From contig CAZJUG010000017.1 of the NCBI GenBank assembly GCA_964549155.1, positions 1 through 19,995 on the forward strand: a stretch of DNA of 19,995 nucleotides, read 5' to 3'. Position 1 is the stretch's first letter; each line of letters starts with the position of its first letter. Made by a program: the position numbers and the translations under genes. The stretch comes from CAKZRD01 sp964549155 (GTDB lineage: Archaea > Nanobdellota > Nanobdellia > Pacearchaeales > GW2011-AR1). Below are positions 14,226 through 19,995 of the stretch, one piece after another. The notes below the pieces were generated by a model. It searched no databases. It was not told the DNA's origin and saw nothing but the letters and a program-made list of their open reading frames with translations.

Positions 14226-15674
14226 TCACTCTATCTTCTTAAAGAGAATTTCTCCCCGACTAACCTCAGTAACCTTCAAATCTTTCTTTATCTCGCCAAA
14301 ACTTCCATTTCCCACCTTGAAACCAAATTGATTAGCAACCTTTTCACAACTTTCTGGCATGAATGACCAGAGCAAAATTGAAATCAATCTAATAGAGTCT
14401 GCAACTTCGTAAAGAATTTTTTTGTCTTTTGTCTCCCAAGGTTTCTTTTCTTGCAGGTACTCATTGCAAACATCAACAAATGCGAATACTTCATTTAGAA
14501 TCTTATCAATTTCATAATCCTCAAATAGTCTCTTAATCTTTTCTATATCTAATTTCTTCTTCAAGGAATTTTCACATCTTTCCATCCCATTCTTCTCAAT
14601 CAATCCGGCAGTCCGAGATACTAAATTCCCCCATTTATTTGCAAGTTCATTATTGTGTCTGTCAATCAAAGCTTTTTCAGAAAAATCTCCATCGTCTCCG
14701 AACGAAATGTTCCTCATTAAAAAATACCTCAAACTATCAGCCCCATATTTATCAAGCATTTCTATAGGGTCAACAACATTTCCCAAACTCTTACTCATTT
14801 TCTTTCCTTCAGCAGTAAAATATCCATGAATGAACAATCTTTTAGGAAGAACGAATCCCATAGCCAAAACTAATGCTGGCCAAATAGTTGCATGGACTCT
14901 TAGAATATCATTTGCCATCAGTTGAACATCTGCAGGCCAAAATTTCTTTTTATTTTTCAAACCCGAAATGTAATTCCAAAAAGCATCAACCCAAACATAA
15001 CATGTATGATCTTTATCAAAGGGCAAATCAATTCCCCAAGAAACATCTTTCTTTCTTCTAGAAATAGAAACATCCCTAAGACCTTCCCTAATAAAAGAAA
15101 CAACCTCATTCTCTCTCTTTTTTGGTAAAATTTTGAAATCTCCTGTTTCTATAGAATTCAATATTTGATCTTGTAATGCAGATAATTTCAGGAGATAAGA
15201 TTCTTCCTTTTTCATCTCTGGCTCGCGATTGTGCAATGGACATTTTCCTTCGACCAAATCACTTTCCCGAAGGTACTGCTCACAACCAACACAATAAAGA
15301 GACTCGTAAGTTCCCTTGTAAATAATCCCTTTTTTAAAAAGAGTACTCAAAACATTTTCTACTTCTTTTATATGGTAATCGTCTGTTGTCCTAATAAAGT
15401 TATCATGAGAAAAGTTCATTTTCTTGAATAATTCATAATAGAGCTCTGCAATTCCATCAACAAATTCCCTAGGATCTTTACCTTCTTTTTGAGCAGTTTC
15501 CTGAATTTTCTTCCCATGCTCATCTGTTCCAGTCAAAAAAAATACATCTTCTCCAAGAACTCTATGCCACCTAGCTAAAACATCCGCACCAAGAGTAGTA
15601 TAAACTCCTCCAATATGGGGTTTAGCATTTGAATAATATATAGGGGTTGTTACATAAAACTTTTTCTTTACCAT
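14226..15674 (-). CDS. metG: Methionyl-tRNA synthetase, bacterial-type
   Basis: 482 residues, class I; charges tRNA-Met in the cytoplasm. The ATP site has NAKPHIGGVYTT (residues 16-27) as HIGH equivalent, with Gly replacing the last His, and FTAEGKKMSKSLGN with KMSKS at 292-296. LTGTDEHGKKI follows the first motif. A single zinc knuckle uses C128, C131, C145 and H148 in the connective peptide. KKEESYLLKLSALQDQIL and WGIDLPFDKDHTCYVWVDAF resemble bacterial MetRS more than archaeal enzymes, which usually have a longer connective peptide. The C-terminal EMAP/Trbp111-like tRNA-binding domain is absent; the protein ends GEILFKKIE, matching the canonical end of the anticodon domain. Divergent from the small gene at 15746. 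Confidence 0.96.
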   Translation of the reverse strand: MVKKKFYVTTPIYYSNAKPHIGGVYTTLGADVLARWHRVLGEDVFFLTGTDEHGKKIQETAQKEGKDPREFVDGIAELYYELFKKMNFSHDNFIRTTDDYHIKEVENVLSTLFKKGIIYKGTYESLYCVGCEQYLRESDLVEGKCPLHNREPEMKKEESYLLKLSALQDQILNSIETGDFKILPKKRENEVVSFIREGLRDVSISRRKKDVSWGIDLPFDKDHTCYVWVDAFWNYISGLKNKKKFWPADVQLMANDILRVHATIWPALVLAMGFVLPKRLFIHGYFTAEGKKMSKSLGNVVDPIEMLDKYGADSLRYFLMRNISFGDDGDFSEKALIDRHNNELANKWGNLVSRTAGLIEKNGMERCENSLKKKLDIEKIKRLFEDYEIDKILNEVFAFVDVCNEYLQEKKPWETKDKKILYEVADSIRLISILLWSFMPESCEKVANQFGFKVGNGSFGEIKKDLKVTEVSRGEILFKKIE

Positions 15675-15694
15675 ACAGACAACACCTTAAGAGA

Positions 15695-15702
15695 CTATAA
15701 AA
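15695..15702 (-). promoter_or_regulatory. TATA box of metG
   Basis: The minus strand reads TTTTATAG, centred about 25 nt before the ATG at 15674. It lies in the 71-bp divergent promoter region shared with the gene at 15746. Confidence 0.5.
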
Positions 15703-15713
15703 ATCTTACCAAA

Positions 15714-15723
15714 GATATTTAAA
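15714..15723 (+). promoter_or_regulatory. TATA box of the 76-residue gene
   Basis: ATATTTAAAT, centred about 27 nt upstream of the ATG at 15746. It supports that start over the out-of-frame ATG at 15733. Confidence 0.5.
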
Positions 15724-15745
15724 TCACTCAAAATGAAAAAAGAAT

Positions 15746-15976
15746 ATGACAAACAGGCTAGACTCCTTGGAAGAAATAGAAGAACTAACCGAAGAAGAAA
15801 AAGATCAAGAGTTCATCAGACAAATGACTCAAACATGTAGTTTAGAGTCTCCAAAAATCATGAAACATCATTACGATGAAGATAATCACGAATATTCCAT
15901 ACAAGATGTCCAAACATCAAAAGCATTTTTCAATGAAGGATTTCATATTGTCTATGAAAGACATCTGAGTCATTAA
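15746..15976 (+). CDS. Small acidic hypothetical protein (76 residues)
   Basis: Begins MTNRLDSLEEIEELTEEEK, a strongly acidic helical N-terminus, and continues with a His/Asp-rich middle (IMKHHYDEDNHEYSIQD) and a C-terminal FHIVYERHLSH. There is no transmembrane segment, and only one Cys. Five His near acidic residues might bind metal, but no known motif fits. The correctly spaced TATA box and clean start support expression. It lies 30 bp before trmY, which has its own TATA box. Function unknown. Confidence 0.6.
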   Translation: MTNRLDSLEEIEELTEEEKDQEFIRQMTQTCSLESPKIMKHHYDEDNHEYSIQDVQTSKAFFNEGFHIVYERHLSH

Positions 15977-15977
15977 G

Positions 15978-15984
15978 TTTAAAA
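15978..15984 (+). promoter_or_regulatory. TATA box of trmY
   Basis: TTTAAAA just after the preceding stop codon, centred about 26 nt before the trmY ATG. Confidence 0.5.
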
Positions 15985-16006
15985 CTCTCTATACACTGAA
16001 AAAACT

Positions 16007-16591
16007 ATGAGAGAATTCATTTACTATTCAAAAAATGCAGTTACTGCAGGGAATTTAATAAAAGATAATTTGATGCAAGCAGGTAGAATGGACATTGTTT
16101 GTAATGTCATAATCTCTGCATTTTTTGTATCAAATGATATTAGGCAAGATGTAAAGCTCCACCTAATCTTTGAAGGACCTCCAAACCCTCCAGTTCATTT
16201 AATATTTCAGTATGATGAAAAGATGTCCATCTCAAAAAAAGATGTTGCTGGATTAATAAAAAGAATGTTATATAAATGCCCCCAAGAACAAGGCAAAACA
16301 AATGAAGTATTCCCCGGATGTTTTGTTGAAAAAAAATCTTTTGAGGCATTGATAAAAGAACTAGATAAAGATAATAAAAATGTTTTTCTTTTAGATGAAA
16401 GAGGGAAAGATATGAGAGATTTAAAACTTAAAGGAAATGAGGTTTACATAATAGGGGACCAAGATGGATTTCCAAAAGATAAGGCTAAATTCTTAAAACA
16501 AATAGAGAAACTTTCAGTTTCTCCAAGAATTTTATTTGCTTCGCAAGTTTTTACTATTGTACATAACGAAATAGATAGACAAGAACAATAG
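16007..16591 (+). CDS. trmY: tRNA (pseudouridine54-N1)-methyltransferase
   Basis: 194 residues of the SPOUT superfamily; uses S-adenosylmethionine to methylate N1 of pseudouridine 54 in the T-loop of archaeal tRNA. The N-terminus REFIYYSKNAVTAGN followed by AGRMDIVCNVIISAFFVSND and the LIFEGPPNPPVHLIF motif are hallmarks. The C-terminal SAM-binding trefoil knot has NVFLLDERGKDMRDL, VYIIGDQDGFPKDK and VFTIVHNEIDR, the last two forming the knot loops that bind SAM. Length matches the family (~190-200). It appears monocistronic from a leaderless promoter. A pseudouridine-54 synthase (Pus10) would be required elsewhere in the genome. Confidence 0.95.
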   Translation: MREFIYYSKNAVTAGNLIKDNLMQAGRMDIVCNVIISAFFVSNDIRQDVKLHLIFEGPPNPPVHLIFQYDEKMSISKKDVAGLIKRMLYKCPQEQGKTNEVFPGCFVEKKSFEALIKELDKDNKNVFLLDERGKDMRDLKLKGNEVYIIGDQDGFPKDKAKFLKQIEKLSVSPRILFASQVFTIVHNEIDRQEQ

Positions 16592-16594
16592 TTA

Positions 16595-16601
16595 TTATAA
16601 A
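16595..16601 (+). promoter_or_regulatory. TATA box of the 16623-17491 gene pair
   Basis: TTATAAA centred about 25 nt before the ATG at 16623; drives the two overlapping unknown genes. Confidence 0.5.
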
Positions 16602-16622
16602 CCCAAAAAGATTAGTTTAATT

Positions 16623-17003
16623 ATGAAAGAAAGATTCTTATTTTTAGAAAAAGAAAAGAAAGAAAGGCTAATCCAATTTTCAAAAGGACTGCAATCGTTA
16701 TTTCCAGATTCTTGGTTTTTTTATCATTCCAATACGAGAATCCTTCCACCATATAACTTGAATAATTTTTTAGAAGAAGCTACAGGATTTCAACAAAGTA
16801 GACTATTAGTCAATGAATATTTTCCCCAGGGCCTTAGAATAAGATTCTTGCTTTCCATTGGAAACCCTTCAGCACAAATGATAATGAATCAAAATAAAAG
16901 AAAGTATGAACAAGTAGGAAATCTTTTTTTAAAAACCTTTGATTATACAATAGAAAAATATCCCTTCCAAGAAATTAATCCGAACAATTCCTATAAAAGA
17001 TGA
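16623..17003 (+). CDS. Hypothetical protein, first of a coupled pair (126 residues)
   Basis: Begins MKERFLFLEKEKKERLIQF; the N-terminal third is a charged helix. The middle is rich in aromatics (LFPDSWFFYHSNTRILPPY), followed by LEEATGF and a segment RIRFLLSIGNPSAQMIM. No transmembrane helix, Cys or catalytic motif is recognisable. Its TGA overlaps the next gene's ATG (ATGA), so both are translated together and probably act together. I do not recognise the family. Confidence 0.7.
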   Translation: MKERFLFLEKEKKERLIQFSKGLQSLFPDSWFFYHSNTRILPPYNLNNFLEEATGFQQSRLLVNEYFPQGLRIRFLLSIGNPSAQMIMNQNKRKYEQVGNLFLKTFDYTIEKYPFQEINPNNSYKR

Positions 17004-17491
17004 TGGAAAAAGAAGAAGGATATGTGAGGTATAGAGGTAAAGGAGAAGAAAAGTGGACAGGAAGAATCCAGAAAGATCTTCTAACACCCGAGAAGATACA
17101 ACTATGGAGATTTATGGGAGACATCTTTGAAGAAGACTTTTCCAATATCCCCGAATTAGAAATTCCTAAACCTCCAAAAAATCGTGGGAAAACGATAATG
17201 AAAAAATCTGAATTGGAAGATGGAGTAAACTATATAATTTGTCCAGATAAAAAATGTGGATTATTCTGGGATGAAAGATTTGGAGAAGGAAGAGCATGTG
17301 AATCTTATTGTCCAAAGAAAGAAAAAATGGAGAAAATGATAATCTGCCACAATTGTAATGAACCGATATACTTAGAACCGAACCACTTTATGTTGAAGAG
17401 AGTCGACCACCATTGCAAAGATGGAAGAAATCCAAGCATGTTCACCAGAATGAATGGAATATACCATTTGTTATATAAAAGGCCCAAATAA
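17000..17491 (+). CDS. Hypothetical protein with two zinc-binding sites (163 residues)
   Basis: The N-terminal ~70 residues are charged and acidic. Two Cys/His clusters follow: C81, C86, C100, C104 (CPDKKCGLFWDERF...ACESYC) and C116, C119, H137/H138, C139 (CHNCNEP...DHHC). They probably bind two zinc ions; the second resembles a treble-clef or HNH-like knuckle, but no nuclease motif is clear. It overlaps the preceding gene by 4 bases. It may be a nucleic-acid or protein adaptor of the upstream partner. The exact family is unknown to me. Confidence 0.7.
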   Translation: MMEKEEGYVRYRGKGEEKWTGRIQKDLLTPEKIQLWRFMGDIFEEDFSNIPELEIPKPPKNRGKTIMKKSELEDGVNYIICPDKKCGLFWDERFGEGRACESYCPKKEKMEKMIICHNCNEPIYLEPNHFMLKRVDHHCKDGRNPSMFTRMNGIYHLLYKRPK

Positions 17492-17502
17492 TCTTAAAAA
17501 AT

Positions 17503-17739
17503 TTAAGTATTGAGAGAAGAAACGAGACCATTATAACTAGAAAATCTACTTCCACAACCTGGAGAAACACCAGAACAACTAAAACAACCCCTCAAACTAT
17601 AAGACAAAGTTTGAGCCTCGGCAGGGCTAGTTTTTTTCAACCTTAATCTTGAAGCAAAATAGTTCACACATACATCTTCTCCTTCGGACAAAGGTTCCAT
17701 CCTACTAACACTTTCTGTATGTTTATTGAATAATTCCAT
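17503..17739 (-). CDS. Small Cys-containing hypothetical protein (78 residues)
   Basis: Begins MELFNKHTESVSRMEPLSEG; its second half holds LRGCFSCSGVSPGCGSRFSS, a C-x2-C-x6-C cluster that could bind metal or form disulfides. It lacks a signal peptide. An ATTTAAAA box on the plus strand (minus TTTTAAAT) at 17760-17767 sits 25 nt before the ATG, the same spacing as at real genes in this window; this is the main reason for calling it. It is convergent with the gene ending at 17491. It could still be spurious. Confidence 0.5.
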   Translation of the reverse strand: MELFNKHTESVSRMEPLSEGEDVCVNYFASRLRLKKTSPAEAQTLSYSLRGCFSCSGVSPGCGSRFSSYNGLVSSLNT

Positions 17740-17759
17740 AATATGAATGAAAAATATTC

Positions 17760-17767
17760 ATTTAAAA
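17760..17767 (-). promoter_or_regulatory. TATA box of the 78-residue gene
   Basis: The minus strand reads TTTTAAAT, centred about 25 nt before the ATG at 17739. Positions 17740-17868 otherwise contain only AT-rich promoter-like sequence. Confidence 0.4.
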
Positions 17768-17840
17768 GGCTTTCCCAAAAAAATATTTAAAAATTAAACA
17801 AAGATTAGAATTTAAAGAACCTATTCAGAAATATAAAGCC

Positions 17841-17848
17841 TTAAAAAC
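17841..17848 (+). promoter_or_regulatory. TATA box of acylphosphatase-like gene
   Basis: TTAAAAAC centred about 25 nt before the ATG at 17869. ATATAAAG at 17831-17838 is an alternative that would give a ~10-nt leader. Confidence 0.4.
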
Positions 17849-17868
17849 TAGGTTGAATAAAAGCAAGA

Positions 17869-18150
17869 ATGGTGAAATCTGGAGCAAAAATTGTAGTATC
17901 TGGAACAGTTCAAGGAATCTTCTTTAAAAACTTCACAAAAGAAAATGCAGACAAATTGAAGCTAAAGGGTTTCATAAGAAGCCTAGAAAGTGGAGAAATA
18001 GAAGTAATAGTTGAGGGAGAAAAAGAAAATATCTCAAAATTAGTTGAAATATTAAAAACCGGCCCAGCATACTCTCAAATAAGGAACATAAAAACAGAAG
18101 AAAAGAAATGGTCTGGAGATTTAAAAGATTTCAAAGTTCTAAGCATATAA
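17869..18150 (+). CDS. Acylphosphatase-like protein with both catalytic residues substituted
   Basis: 93 residues, the size of acylphosphatase, with the fold signature VVSGTVQGIFFKNFTKENA and LKGFIRSLESGEIEVIVEG. Active acylphosphatases (hydrolysing carboxyl-phosphate bonds) use an Arg in GxVQGVxFR and an Asn in xVRNxxDG. Here these are Lys20 and Ser38. Loss of both suggests weak or no classical activity, perhaps a retained phosphate- or ligand-binding role. The rest of the ferredoxin-like fold looks intact. It has its own promoter and lies upstream of lysS, which also has its own. Confidence 0.85.
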   Translation: MVKSGAKIVVSGTVQGIFFKNFTKENADKLKLKGFIRSLESGEIEVIVEGEKENISKLVEILKTGPAYSQIRNIKTEEKKWSGDLKDFKVLSI

Positions 18151-18202
18151 CCCAAAAGTAGTTCTTTCTTGATTATTCAACAAAGAGATTAATTCACAAA
18201 GA

Positions 18203-18210
18203 TATTTAAA
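18203..18210 (+). promoter_or_regulatory. TATA box of lysS
   Basis: TATTTAAA centred about 25 nt before the ATG at 18232. Predicts a leaderless transcript that probably includes the overlapping DUF1931 gene. Confidence 0.55.
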
Positions 18211-18231
18211 CTATTTGAATTAATTTGGACT

Positions 18232-19773
18232 ATGGGAAGAGAAGAAGAAATTGTCAAGGAAAGAATAAAAAAAATAGAGGAACTAAAAAAGAAAGGAATA
18301 AATTCCTACCCCTCTAAATTCAAACTTGAAGAAAAAAGAACACATTCAGATATTATTCTCAAAGAGTTCGCAAAACTCAAAAACGAAGAAATTTCCAAAA
18401 AAGAAGCAGTGATTGCTGGAAGAATAATGTTTTTGAGAAGCTTTGGAAAACTTGCATTTGCAAAAGTTCAAGATTTAAAGGGAACAATACAAATCGTCCT
18501 CCAATCAGAAAAAACCCCTAAAGAGGCTTTTGAAACATTTTCATTGATAGATTCGGGAGATATAATTGGGGTTAAAGGGAATGTAATGAAAACAAAAACT
18601 GGAGAAGTCTCAATTTTAGTAAATGAAATTAATCTGCTTACTAAATCTATTTTCCCACTCCCAGACAAGGTAAAGGGGCTGACAGACGAAGAAGAAAAAC
18701 TCAGAAAGAGATACTTAGACATAATAATGAATCCTGAAATAAAAGAATTGTTTATCAAGAAGCAAAAGTTCTGGAGCACAATAAGAAATTTTTTAATAGA
18801 AAGAGGATTTTTAGAAGTAGAAACACCGATTCTAGAAAATTCTGCAGGAGGAGCAGCTGCAAGCCCATTTATCACACACCATAAATCATTAGATTTAGAT
18901 GTTTATTTAAGAATCTCGATGGGAGAATTATGGCAAAAAAAACTATTAGTAGCTGGATACGAAAAAACATTCGAAATAGGGAGACAGTTTAGAAACGAAG
19001 GAATGGATGCAGAGCACTTACAGGACTATACTCAAATGGAATTTTACTGGGCATATGCAAGTTTTGAAGAAGGAATGCAATTAGCCGAAGAACTTTATAA
19101 AAAAATTGCACAAGAAGTTTTAGGAACCTTAAAATTCCAGTATAAGGAATATGAAATAGATCTAAGTAAAAAATGGGAAAAATATGATTATGAAAAATTA
19201 ATTGAATCTAAAACTGGAATAAATATTTATCAGGCAAAAAAGAGAGAGATAGAAAAATTTCTTGAAAAAAATGAAATAGTGTTTGATTCAAATGTAGACA
19301 AATGGAGACTGATTGATTTATTGTGGAAATATTGTAGAAAACAAATTTCTGGACCAGGGTTTTTAGTAGGACAACCTGTAGAACTTACTCCCCTCGCAAA
19401 AAGAAGTAAAACAGACCCAAGAAAAGTAGAACAGTTTCAGATTATAATTGCAGGATCAGAAATGGGAAATGGTTATTCAGAATTGAATGATCCCCTGGAT
19501 CAAGAAGAAAGATTTAATGAACAAAGAAAGAATAAGGAAGCAGGAGACGAGGAAAGTATGGACCACGATGAGGGATTTGTTGAAGCATTGAAGTATGGAA
19601 TGCCCCCTGCATGTGGATTTGGTTTTTCAGAGAGACTATTTGCGATAATGATGAACAAACCAATAAGAGAATGTGTAATATTTCCATTGATGAAACCAAA
19701 AAATTACGAAGAAATCAAGAAAGATACAAAATCTTCAAAAAAAGATGGCACTAATAAACAAAACAAAAGTTAA
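18232..19773 (+). CDS. lysS: Lysyl-tRNA synthetase, class II
   Basis: 513 residues; charges tRNA-Lys. The N-terminal OB-fold anticodon domain (about 55-140) has AVIAGRIMFLRSFGKLAFAKV. The class II core has motif 1 (FLEVETPILENSAGGAAASPF, 193-213), motif 2 (FEIGRQFRNEGMDAEHLQDY, 247-266) and motif 3 (GFGFSERLFAIMM, from 462, Arg468). AGSEMGNGYSELNDPLDQEERF is the amino-acid-site segment typical of class IIb LysRS. The LQDYTQMEFYWAYASFEEGM segment differs from canonical LysRS (HNPEFTxxE...) and resembles sequences I associate with uncultivated bacterial and DPANN genomes. Many archaea use class I LysRS instead, so horizontal origin is plausible. The last ~25 residues are a Lys-rich tail that overlaps the next gene. 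Confidence 0.94.
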   Translation: MGREEEIVKERIKKIEELKKKGINSYPSKFKLEEKRTHSDIILKEFAKLKNEEISKKEAVIAGRIMFLRSFGKLAFAKVQDLKGTIQIVLQSEKTPKEAFETFSLIDSGDIIGVKGNVMKTKTGEVSILVNEINLLTKSIFPLPDKVKGLTDEEEKLRKRYLDIIMNPEIKELFIKKQKFWSTIRNFLIERGFLEVETPILENSAGGAAASPFITHHKSLDLDVYLRISMGELWQKKLLVAGYEKTFEIGRQFRNEGMDAEHLQDYTQMEFYWAYASFEEGMQLAEELYKKIAQEVLGTLKFQYKEYEIDLSKKWEKYDYEKLIESKTGINIYQAKKREIEKFLEKNEIVFDSNVDKWRLIDLLWKYCRKQISGPGFLVGQPVELTPLAKRSKTDPRKVEQFQIIIAGSEMGNGYSELNDPLDQEERFNEQRKNKEAGDEESMDHDEGFVEALKYGMPPACGFGFSERLFAIMMNKPIRECVIFPLMKPKNYEEIKKDTKSSKKDGTNKQNKS

Positions 19774-19906
19774 GGAAATTACAGAATTCCAAGTTTCTGA
19801 AGAATTTTGCACAGAACTAGAAAAAGAAACTGAATCTTTAATAAAGAAAGCAGAACAGAGAGCTAAAGAAAATTCAAGAAGAACACTTTTGAAAAGAGAT
19901 TTATAA
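19745..19906 (+). CDS. DUF1931 family histone-fold protein
   Basis: 53 residues starting MALINKTKVKEITEFQVSEE and ending RAKENSRRTLLKRDL. The first part (LINKTKVKE), the middle helix (LEKETESLIKKAEQRAKENS) and the RRTLLKRDL end match the archaeal DUF1931 pattern (LIVKxKVKE...RAKANxRxTxxxRDL), a short histone-like fold. A DNA- or protein-binding role is inferred from the fold. It overlaps the end of lysS by 29 bases in another frame, so it has no promoter of its own and is probably translated from the lysS mRNA. Its stop overlaps the stop of the convergent gene. Confidence 0.85.
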   Translation: MALINKTKVKEITEFQVSEEFCTELEKETESLIKKAEQRAKENSRRTLLKRDL

Positions 19907-19995
19907 TCTCTGCCCCCTCTTCTTTAGATAATCCTGAGCTTCTAAGAACACTAACTCTTCCTCAACTTCAGTCAATCTTCTAGAATAACTCTTCA
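19901..19995 (-). CDS. C-terminal end of an unidentified protein (runs off right edge)
   Basis: An open frame enters from the right edge and ends at the TAA on 19903-19901. The visible tail reads KSYSRRLTEVEEELVFLEAQ then DYLKKRGQRL: charged and helical, compatible with a coiled-coil C-terminus. It is convergent with the DUF1931 gene and overlaps it by six bases. Too little is present for a functional call. Confidence 0.55.
   Translation of the reverse strand, partial: KSYSRRLTEVEEELVFLEAQDYLKKRGQRL

Noticed and set aside
15733..15840. Alternative Arg-rich frame from the ATG at 15733
   Set aside because: It ends after about 35 codons and has poorer promoter spacing than the ATG at 15746; its Arg-rich composition is typical of a shifted reading of an acidic Glu/Lys gene.
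1..19995. CRISPR arrays, insertion sequences, tRNA or rRNA genes
   Set aside because: I saw no regularly spaced long direct repeats, transposase motifs, terminal inverted repeats, or tRNA T-loop/CCA patterns; a covariance-model search could still find a missed small RNA.

Overview
This AT-rich, gene-dense window most likely comes from an archaeon of the DPANN type (Pacearchaeota/Woesearchaeota-like). The evidence is an archaeal RNA polymerase operon (rpoH-rpoB-rpoA-rpl30e-nusA-rps12-rps7), TrmY, a DUF1931 histone-fold protein, TATA boxes in front of most genes, a RuBisCO resembling form II/III, and several aminoacyl-tRNA synthetases of bacterial or atypical type. The lineage is an inference; no rRNA gene is present. 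A run of exactly 100 N inside rpoB marks a scaffold join, so this is probably a metagenome assembly.

Layout. Positions 1-443 (minus) hold the start of a secreted BspA/DUF285-like surface protein, preceded by a 52-residue zinc ribbon and possibly a 21-residue micro-ORF coupled to both by ATGA overlaps. Positions 444-726 are non-coding with a degenerate ~14-bp tandem repeat. Positions 727-1462 (minus) hold a nucleotidyltransferase-like protein and an overlapping 54-residue partner, which look like a toxin-antitoxin-type pair. Positions 1495-10003 (minus) are the transcription/translation operon; the largest polymerase subunit is one unsplit gene. RuBisCO (10154-11626, plus) is divergent from rpoH.

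Positions 11631-15674 (minus) are four separately promoted genes: an MgtE-like Mg channel without its N domain, a poxvirus/bacterial-like topoisomerase IB, a four-helix membrane protein, and methionyl-tRNA synthetase. From 15746 the strand switches: a small acidic protein, trmY, a coupled pair of unknown proteins (the second with two zinc sites), an opposing 78-residue Cys-containing protein, an acylphosphatase-like protein with altered catalytic residues, class II lysyl-tRNA synthetase, and a DUF1931 protein overlapping lysS. A convergent partial gene runs off the right edge.

Most genes serve information processing (transcription, ribosome, tRNA charging, tRNA modification, DNA topology). 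RuBisCO is the metabolic outlier, probably in AMP/nucleoside salvage; its usual partners are not in the window. Twelve genes have an AT-rich box centred about 24.5-27.5 nt before the start codon, implying leaderless mRNAs. Shine-Dalgarno sequences appear mainly at genes with a leader (rbcL) or inside operons (rps7, rpl30e, rps12).
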